Below, one piece after another: positions 26,181 to 33,603 of a DNA stretch of 38,403 bases (position 1 is the first letter of the stretch; every line of letters starts with the position of its first letter). Location of the stretch: the NCBI GenBank assembly GCA_947630945.1, contig CANRJN010000004.1:1-38403 (forward strand). Direction: 5' to 3'. The notes under the pieces are model-generated. The model had not been told where the DNA came from. It ran no database searches and was given only the letters and a program-made list of their open reading frames with translations. The translations under genes were made by a program, and so were the position numbers. The stretch comes from an uncultured Bacilli bacterium. Lineage in GTDB: Bacteria; Bacillota_I; Bacilli_A; RF39; UBA660.

Positions 26181-26815
26181 AAAAAATATTATTAATAATT
26201 TTAATGTTAATACCATTTGTGGTTTATGGTGCTGAATGTGATCATAATAAACATGATGAATATGCTACGTTTGCTAATAATGTAAATTATGATACAGATT
26301 TTAATGTTGATAAAAGAAAATATACTATAAACATATATAATATTGTAAAAGGATTATATGTAGAATATGATGGTAAAAAATATGAAAGAAATTCTAATAA
26401 TGAAGTTATAATCGATAATGTAGATGAAGGAACTTATATGACAATATATGTATATGGAGATGATAATTGTGATTCAACTCTTAGAACTCTATTTGTTAAT
26501 TTACTTTATTATAATAAATTTTATGGTACTGGAGTTTGTGTTGGATATGAAGATAAATTAACTATGTGTAACTCACAATTTACTACTAGTTTAGTAACAG
26601 AAGAAATATTACAAACTGCCAAAGAAAATTATGATAATACAATTATTCAAGATGCTGATAAGCAAGAGAATAATAATTCAGATGTAACATTATATAGTAA
26701 AATAAGAAGTTTTGCATTGAATTGGGGAATAAAATTTGTATTAGTATTGGTTACTATAATACTTTCTACAGCATTTTATAGTAGTAAATATAGAAAACTT
26801 AAACATGGTATCTAA
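26177..26815 (+). CDS. Small exported protein with C-terminal membrane anchor, copy 3
   Basis: A signal peptide (about 1-19, ending VYGA) leads to an extracellular domain starting ECDHNKHDEYATFANNVNYD, a diverged version of the CYDEELNEWAT start of the other two small proteins. It has YVYGDDNCDSTLRTL (compare EVYGAEDSACPNDLLKTL) and a late GYEDKLTMCNS segment. A membrane helix (about 184-203) and a basic tail (KYRKLKHGI) follow. It has no giant partner and instead overlaps the sortase gene by 4 bases, which suggests it works directly with the sortase. The relationship to the other copies is inferred from matching Cys positions and layout. Confidence 0.7.
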   Translation: MKKILLIILMLIPFVVYGAECDHNKHDEYATFANNVNYDTDFNVDKRKYTINIYNIVKGLYVEYDGKKYERNSNNEVIIDNVDEGTYMTIYVYGDDNCDSTLRTLFVNLLYYNKFYGTGVCVGYEDKLTMCNSQFTTSLVTEEILQTAKENYDNTIIQDADKQENNNSDVTLYSKIRSFALNWGIKFVLVLVTIILSTAFYSSKYRKLKHGI

Positions 26816-26823
26816 ATTTTTAG

Positions 26824-26861
26824 AAAAAAGACTTTTAAATGTCTTTTTTTTTTGATATAAT
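26824..26861 (+). promoter_or_regulatory. Terminator immediately followed by an extended -10 promoter
   Basis: AAAAAAGAC (26824-26832) pairs with GTCTTTTTT (26841-26849) and a T-run ends the sortase transcript. TGATATAAT (26853-26861) begins right after it and should start transcription of the 26901 gene. Confidence 0.7.
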
Positions 26862-26900
26862 TAACATATATAAAGATATAAACATTGAAAGAAGGATTAT

Positions 26901-27314
26901 ATGAAGGAATCAGTATGGGGATATTTAATTTTAGTATTAGGTTTAGTAATAATATCTATACTTTTATTAGTACAAAGATTAACTACTACTAATGAAGAGG
27001 ATTATTATTTAAGTAGAGAAATAATGAAAGCATCTATGGCAGATGCAATTGATTATGGTGCTTATAGATCAACAGGTGAACTTGTAATGTCTAAAGAAAA
27101 GTTTGTTGAAGTTTTCATACGTCGATTTGCAGAAAGTATAACTAATTCAAAAGCATATACGTTAGAATTTTATGATATACATGAATATCCACCTAAAGCA
27201 ACAGTTAGAATAGTTACTAATACAGGTTCTACAAATGTTAATAGTGATGAATTTGATGTTAATGTAAATACATTTATAAGTGCAATATTAGAAACAAATG
27301 CAGGAGTTAATTAA
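26901..27314 (+). CDS. Pseudopilin-like membrane protein (137 residues)
   Basis: The protein begins MKESVWGYLILVLGLVIISI: a 6-7 residue polar start, then one membrane helix, then a helical and beta extracellular domain (EEDYYLSREIMKASMADAIDYGAYR ... YPPKATVRIVTNTG). This layout matches TadE-like or pseudopilin proteins, where the N-terminal helix packs in a filament. It has no Cys. The start resembles those of the proteins at 33243 and 33604 (MKEAxG, MREAIGG). A terminator with a 12-bp stem (27316-27327 with 27333-27344) follows. It lies upstream of the Tad-like operon with its own promoter. Confidence 0.6.
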   Translation: MKESVWGYLILVLGLVIISILLLVQRLTTTNEEDYYLSREIMKASMADAIDYGAYRSTGELVMSKEKFVEVFIRRFAESITNSKAYTLEFYDIHEYPPKATVRIVTNTGSTNVNSDEFDVNVNTFISAILETNAGVN

Positions 27315-27315
27315 T

Positions 27316-27348
27316 AAAAATATTTAGATACACTAAATATTTTTTATT
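27316..27348 (+). terminator. Terminator after the pseudopilin-like gene
   Basis: AAAAATATTTAG (27316-27327) pairs with CTAAATATTTTT (27333-27344), followed by TT. Confidence 0.75.
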
Positions 27349-27374
27349 TAATAGGAAAGTTCTCATTAAAATAA

Positions 27375-27465
27375 AACACAAACAATTTTATTTGTAATTT
27401 ACTTTTATGAAAATTTAAAGAAAAAGAAAAACAGTATTGACATACATTTGTTTGTGTTATAAAAT
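27375..27465. promoter_or_regulatory. tnpB promoter with an 11-bp inverted repeat
   Basis: AACACAAACAA (27375-27385) is the exact reverse complement of TTGTTTGTGTT (27448-27458). The right arm sits in the spacer of a good promoter: -35 TTGACA (27437-27442), 17 bases, -10 TAAAAT (27460-27465). It could be an operator or a remnant of the transposon left-end hairpin. Confidence 0.5.
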
Positions 27466-27492
27466 TGATTGTAGTAAAGGATGGTGAGAAAA

Positions 27493-27981
27493 ATGAAAAT
27501 AAATAAAGCATATAAGTTTAGATTATATCCAAATAGAAAACAAGAAGAATTAATAAATAAAACAATAGGATCATCAAGATTTATATATAATTATATATTA
27601 AGAAGAAAAACAAACGAGGAGATAGTAAAGAAGATAATAGAAAGTCATGATATAATAGTAAGTGAAAATTTACAAGTAAATAAAATGATAGAAAAAGAAA
27701 ATAAAAGTTTAAGAAAATTAATAATAAATTCCACAATGTCAGATATAATAAGAAGAATAAAATATAAATGTGATTGGGAAAATAAAGAATATTATCAAGT
27801 AGATAGATACTATGCAAGTAGTCAAATATGTTCAAGATGCGGTAAAATAAAAAAAGATATGAAAGATATAAATAAAAGAGAATATGAATGTGATAATTGT
27901 GGATTAAAAATGGACAGAGATTTAAATGCAAGCATAAATATTATGACAGAGGGATTATTTAAAGAATATAGATATGAATAA
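27493..27981 (+). pseudogene. tnpB: Internally deleted TnpB (IS200/IS605 accessory nuclease)
   Basis: The N-terminus KAYKFRLYPNRKQEELINKT is the normal TnpB start (residues about 4-38). It then jumps to the RuvC-II region (IVSENLQVNKM with the Glu), followed by IRRIKYKCDWENKEYYQVDR, the zinc finger CSRCG ... CDNCG, and the final Asp in DRDLNASINIM. The middle of the protein, including the helical lobe and the first RuvC Asp, is missing, leaving about 162 residues where 370-400 are usual. The reading frame across the junction is open. The ATG at 27493 has GGTGA upstream. It cannot be an active nuclease; decay is the default reading. No TnpA gene is nearby. Confidence 0.85.
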
Positions 27982-27984
27982 ATA

Positions 27985-28090
27985 AAAAGGAAAAATAAAA
28001 AGAAGTACGGGCGCGACGTTCGGAAATATGGTCTGTGGAGGAGTAAAATCCGTTGAAGCAGAAAAGAGTAACTGTGAAGTTACTCAGGAT
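27985..28090 (+). ncRNA. Omega-RNA-like 3' region of the TnpB element
   Basis: Directly after tnpB comes a stretch far more GC-rich than its surroundings: GTACGGGCGCGACGTTCGG (28006-28024) and then GGAGGAGTAAAATCCGTTGA with AAGCAG (about 28037-28062). The ...CCGTTGAAGCAG... string is characteristic of IS605-type tnpB 3' ends, where the guide-scaffold RNA is made. A hairpin GAGTAAC (28066-28072) with GTTACTC (28079-28085) closes it. The right end of the element and the guide should lie just beyond, near 28086-28110. Exact ends cannot be fixed by eye. Confidence 0.6.
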
Positions 28091-28138
28091 AAATTAAATA
28101 ATTTTAATTATTGAGATTTATTTTTTTGTTCGTTACTA

Positions 28139-28168
28139 TTGCAAATATAAAATAAATTATGTTATAAT
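28139..28168 (+). promoter_or_regulatory. Promoter of the Tad-like operon
   Basis: -35 TTGCAA (28139-28144), 18-base spacer, extended -10 TGTTATAAT (28160-28168). AGGAGG follows about 11 bases before the first ATG, slightly further than usual. Confidence 0.65.
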
Positions 28169-28213
28169 TATTTAGAATAGAGATGAAATAGAAAATAGGA
28201 GGAAAGAATAAAG

Positions 28214-29038
28214 ATGGAAAGTATTTTAATTGGAATTAAAAGATTTTTTAAAAATAAAAATACAGTAACAATAATAGCAATTTTAGCCGCATTAGGTATA
28301 TTATATTGGGCTTATAACTATAGAATAGAAAGACAAACAGAACCAATAAATGTGCCATATGCTACTATGGAAATAGCACCTAGGACTTTAATTACTGCTG
28401 ATATGGTATCGACAAGGAAAGTACCAGGTGGAGTAAACAGTAAAAATTTACTTACTAGTACATCACAAATTGTAGGAAAATATGTATCAAATAAAGCAGT
28501 AATACCTAATGGAGGTTTGTTTTATTCTGATATGGTTGTTAATTGGGAAGATTTACCATCAAGTTTATTTGAAGATATTCCAGATGGAAACACAATTGTT
28601 GCATTACAAGTAAATTTAGAAAGTACATATGGAAATTCAATATTCCCTGGTAATTATATAGATTTATATTATGTTACAACATTAGATAATGGAAAATTAA
28701 TGTTAGGTAAATTTATTGAGAGTATAAAAGTATTATCAGTAACTGATTCAGAAGGAAATAATGTATTTGAAACAATTGAAGATAATAAAACTCCAACATA
28801 TTTAATGTTTAGTGTTCCAGAAGATATGCATTTATTATTAAGAAAGGCATCATATTTAGATGGACAAATATTCCCAGTTCCTAGAAATGCAGAATATTCA
28901 AATAATCCAAAAGAAACAAAAGTTGTAAGTTCTAGAATACAAAATTATATTTTAGATAAAGCAATAGATGTTGAAAGCCAAGACAGAGTAATTGGAGGAG
29001 GAGTTAATGTAATTGGCGGAAGTGGAGGTAATGAATAA
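28214..29038 (+). CDS. CpaB-like SAF-domain pilus assembly protein, copy 1
   Basis: An N-terminal membrane helix (about residues 17-37) is followed by NVPYATMEIAPRTLITADMVSTRKVP, the SAF-domain opening seen in Flp pilus assembly protein CpaB/RcpC. The second half (DGNTIVALQVNLESTYGNSIFPGNYIDLYYV ... IESIKVLSV ... FSVPEDMHLLLRKASYL) matches the RcpC-like C-terminal part. In Tad systems CpaB is a periplasmic or extracytoplasmic assembly factor. It ends in a Gly-rich tail (GGGVNVIGGSGGNE). The stop TAA overlaps the start of the next gene by one base. Together with the paralogue it opens the main operon. Confidence 0.82.
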   Translation: MESILIGIKRFFKNKNTVTIIAILAALGILYWAYNYRIERQTEPINVPYATMEIAPRTLITADMVSTRKVPGGVNSKNLLTSTSQIVGKYVSNKAVIPNGGLFYSDMVVNWEDLPSSLFEDIPDGNTIVALQVNLESTYGNSIFPGNYIDLYYVTTLDNGKLMLGKFIESIKVLSVTDSEGNNVFETIEDNKTPTYLMFSVPEDMHLLLRKASYLDGQIFPVPRNAEYSNNPKETKVVSSRIQNYILDKAIDVESQDRVIGGGVNVIGGSGGNE

Positions 29039-29796
29039 TGAAAGCACTAGGCAAATTATTTCAAAATAAAAGTATAGTAACAATTTTATCATTTATTGCA
29101 TGTTTAGTTATATTGGTTGTTGCTTACAATTATAGAATAAATAAGGCAACAAATTTAATAAATGTTCCAGTTGCTGCTAAAACATTAGAAGGAAGAGAAG
29201 AAATAACTGAGAAATCATATAGAACAATAAAAGTTGCTGCTTCATTAATTACAGATAATGTAATTACTAATACTAAAGATTTATTAAATCATTATGTTGA
29301 TTATAATACTTTTATCCCAGAAGGAAGTTTATTCTATACATCTGCTGTTGTAGAATGGTCAAGTATGCCAGACTCTGCATGGTCAAATATTAGTGATAAT
29401 AATACAATAGTATCACTACCTGTTAACTCAACAACTACATATGGAAATTCAATATTTCCAGGAGATAAAATAGATTTATATTATCAAACATTTGAAAATG
29501 ATAAATTAGTTTTAGGAAAATTAATTGAAGGTATTGAGGTACTTGCAGTTAAAGATGATAAAGGAAATCACATATTTAAAAGAGGAGCAGAACAAAGAAA
29601 TGCATCTGCATTAATATTCTCTGTTCCAGAAGATTATCATTTACTTTTAAGAAAAGCAATGTATTTAAATGGGGGATCATTAATACCAGTACCAAGAAAT
29701 GCAACATATGATAAAGAAACAAATATCTCTAGTGAATATTTAAGAGGTTTAATTGAAAGTAAAACAGAACAAATTACTCCAGATATTATAGATTAA
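29038..29796 (+). CDS. CpaB-like SAF-domain pilus assembly protein, copy 2
   Basis: A paralogue of the preceding protein with the same order: membrane helix (about 13-31), NVPVAAKTLEGREEITEKSYRT (SAF), then NTIVSLPVNSTTTYGNSIFPGDKIDLYYQT, IEGIEVLAV and FSVPEDYHLLLRKAMYL. It lacks the Gly-rich tail. Two tandem copies suggest a hetero-dimer or a division of labour after duplication. It is translated from an ATG overlapping the previous stop (TAATG). Confidence 0.82.
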   Translation: MKALGKLFQNKSIVTILSFIACLVILVVAYNYRINKATNLINVPVAAKTLEGREEITEKSYRTIKVAASLITDNVITNTKDLLNHYVDYNTFIPEGSLFYTSAVVEWSSMPDSAWSNISDNNTIVSLPVNSTTTYGNSIFPGDKIDLYYQTFENDKLVLGKLIEGIEVLAVKDDKGNHIFKRGAEQRNASALIFSVPEDYHLLLRKAMYLNGGSLIPVPRNATYDKETNISSEYLRGLIESKTEQITPDIID

Positions 29797-29834
29797 ATAA
29801 AATAATAAAAAAATATAAGAAAGGAATAAAACAC

Positions 29835-31454
29835 ATGGATGCAATGGTTTTTTCGCAAATTGATTTTGGATTACTAATGCCTTTGTTAGAAAATGATGAT
29901 ATAACAGATATCTCATATTCTAATGGTGGACAATTATGGGTGAAATCTTTATCAAAAGGTGTATATCCAGAACATATAGAAGGACTTAATAATGATGTTA
30001 TGGAAAAACTTGCTTTTCAATGCTCTAATGTCATGGGTAAAACTTTTAATATGGCACACCCATTACTTGATGCAGAAAGTGCTGAGTTGCGTCTTAATTT
30101 TGTTCATGATTCAATTGCCACTAATGGTATAGCAGTTTTAATAAGAAAAACACCTGCTAAAATTAGACTACAAAAAGAAAAATTAGTTCAAGAAGATTAT
30201 GTATCATTAAAACTTCATGATTTTCTAATAACATGCGTTCAAGGACACTGTAATATATTAGTAAGTGGAGAAACTGGTAGTGGTAAAACAGAACTTGTTA
30301 AATATTTAGCAAGTCATATAAAAGAAGATGAAAAAATAATTACAATTGAGGATACTTTAGAACTTCACTTAGATAAAATATATCCAACTCGTGATATTGT
30401 TGCTATGAAAACAAACAACATAGCATCATACTCAGATGTATTAGTTGCTTGTATGCGTCAAAACCCAAGATGGATTTTACTATCAGAGGTTCGTTCTGCT
30501 GAAGCAGTTATGGCTGTTCGTAACTCTATTTCATCAGGACATAATATTTTATCAACAATCCACTCTGATAAAGCATCAAGTATTCCAATGCGTCTTTATT
30601 CTTTGCTTGAATCTAGTCAAGATATTGATCAATTTGTAAAAGGTATGCATAGATATATTCAACTTGGAATACATGTCAAAGGTTTTTATTCAAAACAATA
30701 TAATAGATTTCAAAGAGAAATTACACAAGTTGTTGAGTTTTATGTTGATGATGATGCTAATGAAGCAAAGGTAAATGTGCTTTATTCTCGTGATTTAGCA
30801 GGTAATGAAAAATATAATAATCCAACTAGTCATTTAATTGATTATCTAGCATCACAAGGTGTTGTAATGAGAGAAGATCCATTCATACCAAAGGGTAGTG
30901 AAATAACAGAAAGTCAAAATACTGGTTTAGATGAAAATAATACTCAAATTGAAAACACAATAAATGAAGAGAATAATACAAATGAAATAGTTGATACTCA
31001 AGCAGTAGAAAATCCAACTACTGAAACTAATAACAAAACAGAAAATCAAGTTGTTAATGAAAATAATAATGCTTCAAATATTGATACTAGTTTAAATGAA
31101 AATAATGAGGTAAAAGAAAATATATTAGAGAATAATGATATTAATAGTGAGATACAAAATAATGTAGAAACTCCTATTCAAAATACAGAAATTATTACTA
31201 CAAGTCAAGTTGAAAATAATATAGAGTCACAGAGTACAAATACAGAAGTACCTGAAAGTAGTGATACTCAAACTAATGTAGATAATAATATACAAGCAGA
31301 ATCATTAGTTAGTAATGAATCAAATACTCCTGAATTAGATAATGTAGCATCATCTAGTGATATGTCAGGACTATTTGTTAATATAAATGATATAACATCA
31401 AATAGTGATAATTCAAATAGTTCTCAAAGTGGAATAGAGGTATTAAATTTATAG
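29835..31454 (+). CDS. TadA/CpaF-type secretion ATPase with long low-complexity tail
   Basis: This VirB11-family hexameric ATPase powers filament assembly. Walker A is GETGSGKT (residues 145-152), the Asp-box ITIEDTLEL follows, the Walker B region is RWILLSEVRSAEAV (Glu218), and the His box is GHNILSTIHSDKA. The enzyme domain ends around residue 350. The remaining 185 residues are almost wholly Asn, Glu, Thr, Ser, Asp and Val (ENNTQIENTINEEN and similar), probably disordered, which is not usual for TadA. The end GIEVLNL is more hydrophobic and could be a docking peptide. AAAGGAA lies about 10 bases before the ATG. Family is certain; the tail's job is unknown. Confidence 0.93.
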   Translation: MDAMVFSQIDFGLLMPLLENDDITDISYSNGGQLWVKSLSKGVYPEHIEGLNNDVMEKLAFQCSNVMGKTFNMAHPLLDAESAELRLNFVHDSIATNGIAVLIRKTPAKIRLQKEKLVQEDYVSLKLHDFLITCVQGHCNILVSGETGSGKTELVKYLASHIKEDEKIITIEDTLELHLDKIYPTRDIVAMKTNNIASYSDVLVACMRQNPRWILLSEVRSAEAVMAVRNSISSGHNILSTIHSDKASSIPMRLYSLLESSQDIDQFVKGMHRYIQLGIHVKGFYSKQYNRFQREITQVVEFYVDDDANEAKVNVLYSRDLAGNEKYNNPTSHLIDYLASQGVVMREDPFIPKGSEITESQNTGLDENNTQIENTINEENNTNEIVDTQAVENPTTETNNKTENQVVNENNNASNIDTSLNENNEVKENILENNDINSEIQNNVETPIQNTEIITTSQVENNIESQSTNTEVPESSDTQTNVDNNIQAESLVSNESNTPELDNVASSSDMSGLFVNINDITSNSDNSNSSQSGIEVLNL

Positions 31455-31466
31455 GAGGTGTAAAAT

Positions 31467-32366
31467 ATGTATATAGAAATATTTATTATAGCGGCAATAT
31501 TAATATTTGTATTTATTTATAGAAAAAATACAGGTACTAATTCATATAAATTTATTGCTAAAACAATAGGAAACACATATGAAAAATATGCCCCATACTC
31601 TTTTAAAGTAGTACGTGAAAAAGCAAAAGAATTAGGTCAAGAATATACATCAAGACAATATTTAATTCAAGTAATTATATTTGGTGTTGCAGCAGCATTT
31701 GTATCATACTTATATTTTTATAGTATTATATGGAGTATAGTTTATGCTTGTGCAGCAATAGCATTCATTCCATATCTTGCTTATATGAGATGTAAAAAAG
31801 CATATAGTGAATTTATATTTGAACAAATACAAGTATATACAACTAACGTTATAATGGAATATAATACAACTCAATCATTTGTAAAATCATTAGAAGGTGT
31901 AAGAGATTCAGGTGTTTTAGAAGATCCATTACTTAGTGATATTAAAGAAATGATACAAATGTCATATGATTATGGTACTATTGATGAAGCAGTAAGATTC
32001 ATGAATGAAAAATATGATTATTATGTAGTTAAAAATATGCATCAATTATTTATTCAAATTACAAAAGAAGGTTCAAAAGATTCAGGTGAAGCACTTGAAG
32101 GTATGCTTCAAGACATAGATATGCTTGTTGAAAGCGTTTATCGTGATAGAATTGATAGAACTACATTCTATAAACAATTCTTAACATTTGGTTGTGCATT
32201 ATATTTATTAGTATTGTTAGTACAGTTACTATTAGGTAACGATAGTTATTTAAAAATGTTAGAAGATTGGTATGTTGTAATATTACTTCATGGTGTAATA
32301 TTTATTAATACATTCTTCTTAGTAACTGGTATAAAATATTACCATGAGGATGTAGGTGCTGAATAA
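31467..32366 (+). CDS. TadB-like inner-membrane platform protein
   Basis: A 299-residue protein with an N-terminal helix, two helices around residues 70-110, a cytosolic helical domain (VYTTNVIMEYNTTQSFVKSLEG ... DIKEMIQMSYDYGTIDEAVRFM) and two C-terminal helices. This is the T2SSF/TadB layout. It partners with TadC to form the membrane platform driven by the ATPase. AGGAGGTG precedes the ATG. Its stop overlaps the start of the next gene (TAATG). Confidence 0.82.
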   Translation: MYIEIFIIAAILIFVFIYRKNTGTNSYKFIAKTIGNTYEKYAPYSFKVVREKAKELGQEYTSRQYLIQVIIFGVAAAFVSYLYFYSIIWSIVYACAAIAFIPYLAYMRCKKAYSEFIFEQIQVYTTNVIMEYNTTQSFVKSLEGVRDSGVLEDPLLSDIKEMIQMSYDYGTIDEAVRFMNEKYDYYVVKNMHQLFIQITKEGSKDSGEALEGMLQDIDMLVESVYRDRIDRTTFYKQFLTFGCALYLLVLLVQLLLGNDSYLKMLEDWYVVILLHGVIFINTFFLVTGIKYYHEDVGAE

Positions 32367-33169
32367 TGGGATTAGAAATATTAGCCGTTGGAGCCATATT
32401 AATTTTCTTATTTAACTATATTGGAGTATTTAGTTTTAATAAGTTTGTTGATGATAATAAAGTAGTTTTTGGAAAATTAAAAGAAGATGATTGGGATTTT
32501 CTTGTAACCAGTAGATATGGTGATAAAGTTGATCCTAATGTTAAATATCAAAAAAGGGTAAAAACTTCAATTATTGTATTTATTCTTTTATCAATTTTAG
32601 TTATAACTGCTGTTGATGGTATAAATATAGCAATTAAAATAGTATTAGTTTTAGCAGTAACGTATTTAATTTTTAAAGATGATTATAATAAACTTAAGAA
32701 CTATTATAAAGTTCACTTACATGATATTAACTTAAAATTACCATATTATTTAAAAAGTTTAGAAATATTAATTCAACACTATACTGTACCAGTTGCAATT
32801 ACTAGAAGTTTAGAAGATGCACCAGAAATGTTTAAACCTGGTCTTCGTGAACTAATTGCTTCAATTGATGCAGGAGACTCAACAATAGAACCTTATATGG
32901 CATTTGCAAGAAGATACCCTGTAAGAGATTCAATGCGTATGATGAGACTTCTATATAGGCTTAGTCTTGGTAGTCAAGAAAGAAAACAAGAACAATTAAT
33001 AGTTTTTTCAAGAACAATATCAAATTTACAAGCAAAATCAAGAGAAACAAAATATAAAGAAAGACTTGATAAAATGGAAAAGAAAACAATGACAATGCTT
33101 GTTGGTACAGGTGCAGGGGTTATGGTGTTATTGTTACTTTCTATTTTACAAATGTTTGGCAATTTATAG
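32366..33169 (+). CDS. TadC-like inner-membrane platform protein
   Basis: A 267-residue T2SSF-type protein: N-terminal helix, two helices around residues 70-105, a cytosolic helical domain (LPYYLKSLEILIQHYTVPVAITRSLEDAPEMF ... LYRLSLGSQERKQEQLIVFSR) and a final helix (MLVGTGAGVMVLLLLSILQMF). The KYKERLDKMEKKTMTML segment before the last helix is typical of TadC. It probably forms a heteromeric platform with the TadB-like protein. Confidence 0.82.
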   Translation: MGLEILAVGAILIFLFNYIGVFSFNKFVDDNKVVFGKLKEDDWDFLVTSRYGDKVDPNVKYQKRVKTSIIVFILLSILVITAVDGINIAIKIVLVLAVTYLIFKDDYNKLKNYYKVHLHDINLKLPYYLKSLEILIQHYTVPVAITRSLEDAPEMFKPGLRELIASIDAGDSTIEPYMAFARRYPVRDSMRMMRLLYRLSLGSQERKQEQLIVFSRTISNLQAKSRETKYKERLDKMEKKTMTMLVGTGAGVMVLLLLSILQMFGNL

Positions 33170-33178
33170 AAAAAAGAC

Positions 33179-33207
33179 TTGATTATAAAATACACGTATT
33201 ATATAAT
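33179..33207 (+). promoter_or_regulatory. Internal promoter before the pilin-like gene
   Basis: -35 TTGATT (33179-33184), 17-base spacer, -10 TATAAT (33202-33207). AAAGGAGG (33225-33232) is a strong ribosome site for the ATG at 33243. This would raise pilin output over the upstream operon. Confidence 0.65.
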
Positions 33208-33242
33208 TAATTTAGATAGATAGTAAAGGAGGAATTATATAA

Positions 33243-33512
33243 ATGAAAGAAGCAACAGGTGAATTAAATATGACAGTAATTACATTAATAGCAGTTGCTG
33301 CCGTGGCTGCATTATTCTATTTTGTTATGTGGCCTATGATACAAAGAATGATAGTACAACAAACTTGTAGAACAAGTGGTAGTGATTGGACTGCTGTAAG
33401 ACTTGAAGGTGAAGCAACTAGTACAGGTACTAATGCAAAGGTTAATGAATGGTTATGTTGTCCACCAAACGCTACAACAGTTGAACAAGGTTGTATACCA
33501 GCAGATCAATAA
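33243..33512 (+). CDS. Pilin-like protein (89 residues), candidate major subunit
   Basis: The protein starts MKEATGELNMTVITLIAVAA and continues as one long Ala/Val-rich membrane helix (about residues 9-32), then a short extracellular tail with four Cys (QTCRTSGSD ... WLCCPPNATTVEQGC). Small size, near N-terminal helix, own promoter and strong ribosome site all fit the major subunit of a Tad or Flp-like filament. If there is leader cleavage it would be after Gly6, leaving Glu at +1 and no Glu at +5, unlike normal type IV pilins. The CC and nearby Cys may form disulfides. Confidence 0.65.
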   Translation: MKEATGELNMTVITLIAVAAVAALFYFVMWPMIQRMIVQQTCRTSGSDWTAVRLEGEATSTGTNAKVNEWLCCPPNATTVEQGCIPADQ

Positions 33513-33535
33513 AAAAATAATATTTTAAATGAATT

Positions 33536-33576
33536 AACTATAAATTATAGTTATTATAGTTTATAGTTTTTTTTAG
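33536..33576 (+). terminator. Terminator/attenuator with two competing hairpins after the pilin gene
   Basis: AACTATAAA (33536-33544) can pair with TTTATAGTT (33560-33568) to form a terminator followed by Ts. It can also pair, less stably, with TTATAGTT (33545-33552). Partial read-through would give more pilin than downstream products. Confidence 0.6.
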
Positions 33577-33603
33577 ATAGTTAGAATATAAAAGGAGTTA
33601 TAT

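Noticed and set aside
27581-27931. 116-codon minus-strand frame
   Set aside because: Shadow of tnpB; Leu/Tyr/Phe-rich with no recognisable domain.
28000-28090. Riboswitch upstream of the Tad operon
   Set aside because: The GC-rich segment directly follows tnpB and contains the typical 3' end string of IS605-type elements, so a transposon RNA explains it better.
31000-31060. ENPTTET in the TadA tail as a class B sorting signal
   Set aside because: TadA is cytosolic, with no signal peptide or following membrane helix, so sortase cannot reach it.
29835-33169. Type IV secretion or conjugation machine (VirB11-like ATPase)
   Set aside because: The following TadB/TadC platform genes, CpaB-like genes and TadZ fit a Tad system; no VirB4, coupling protein or relaxase is seen.
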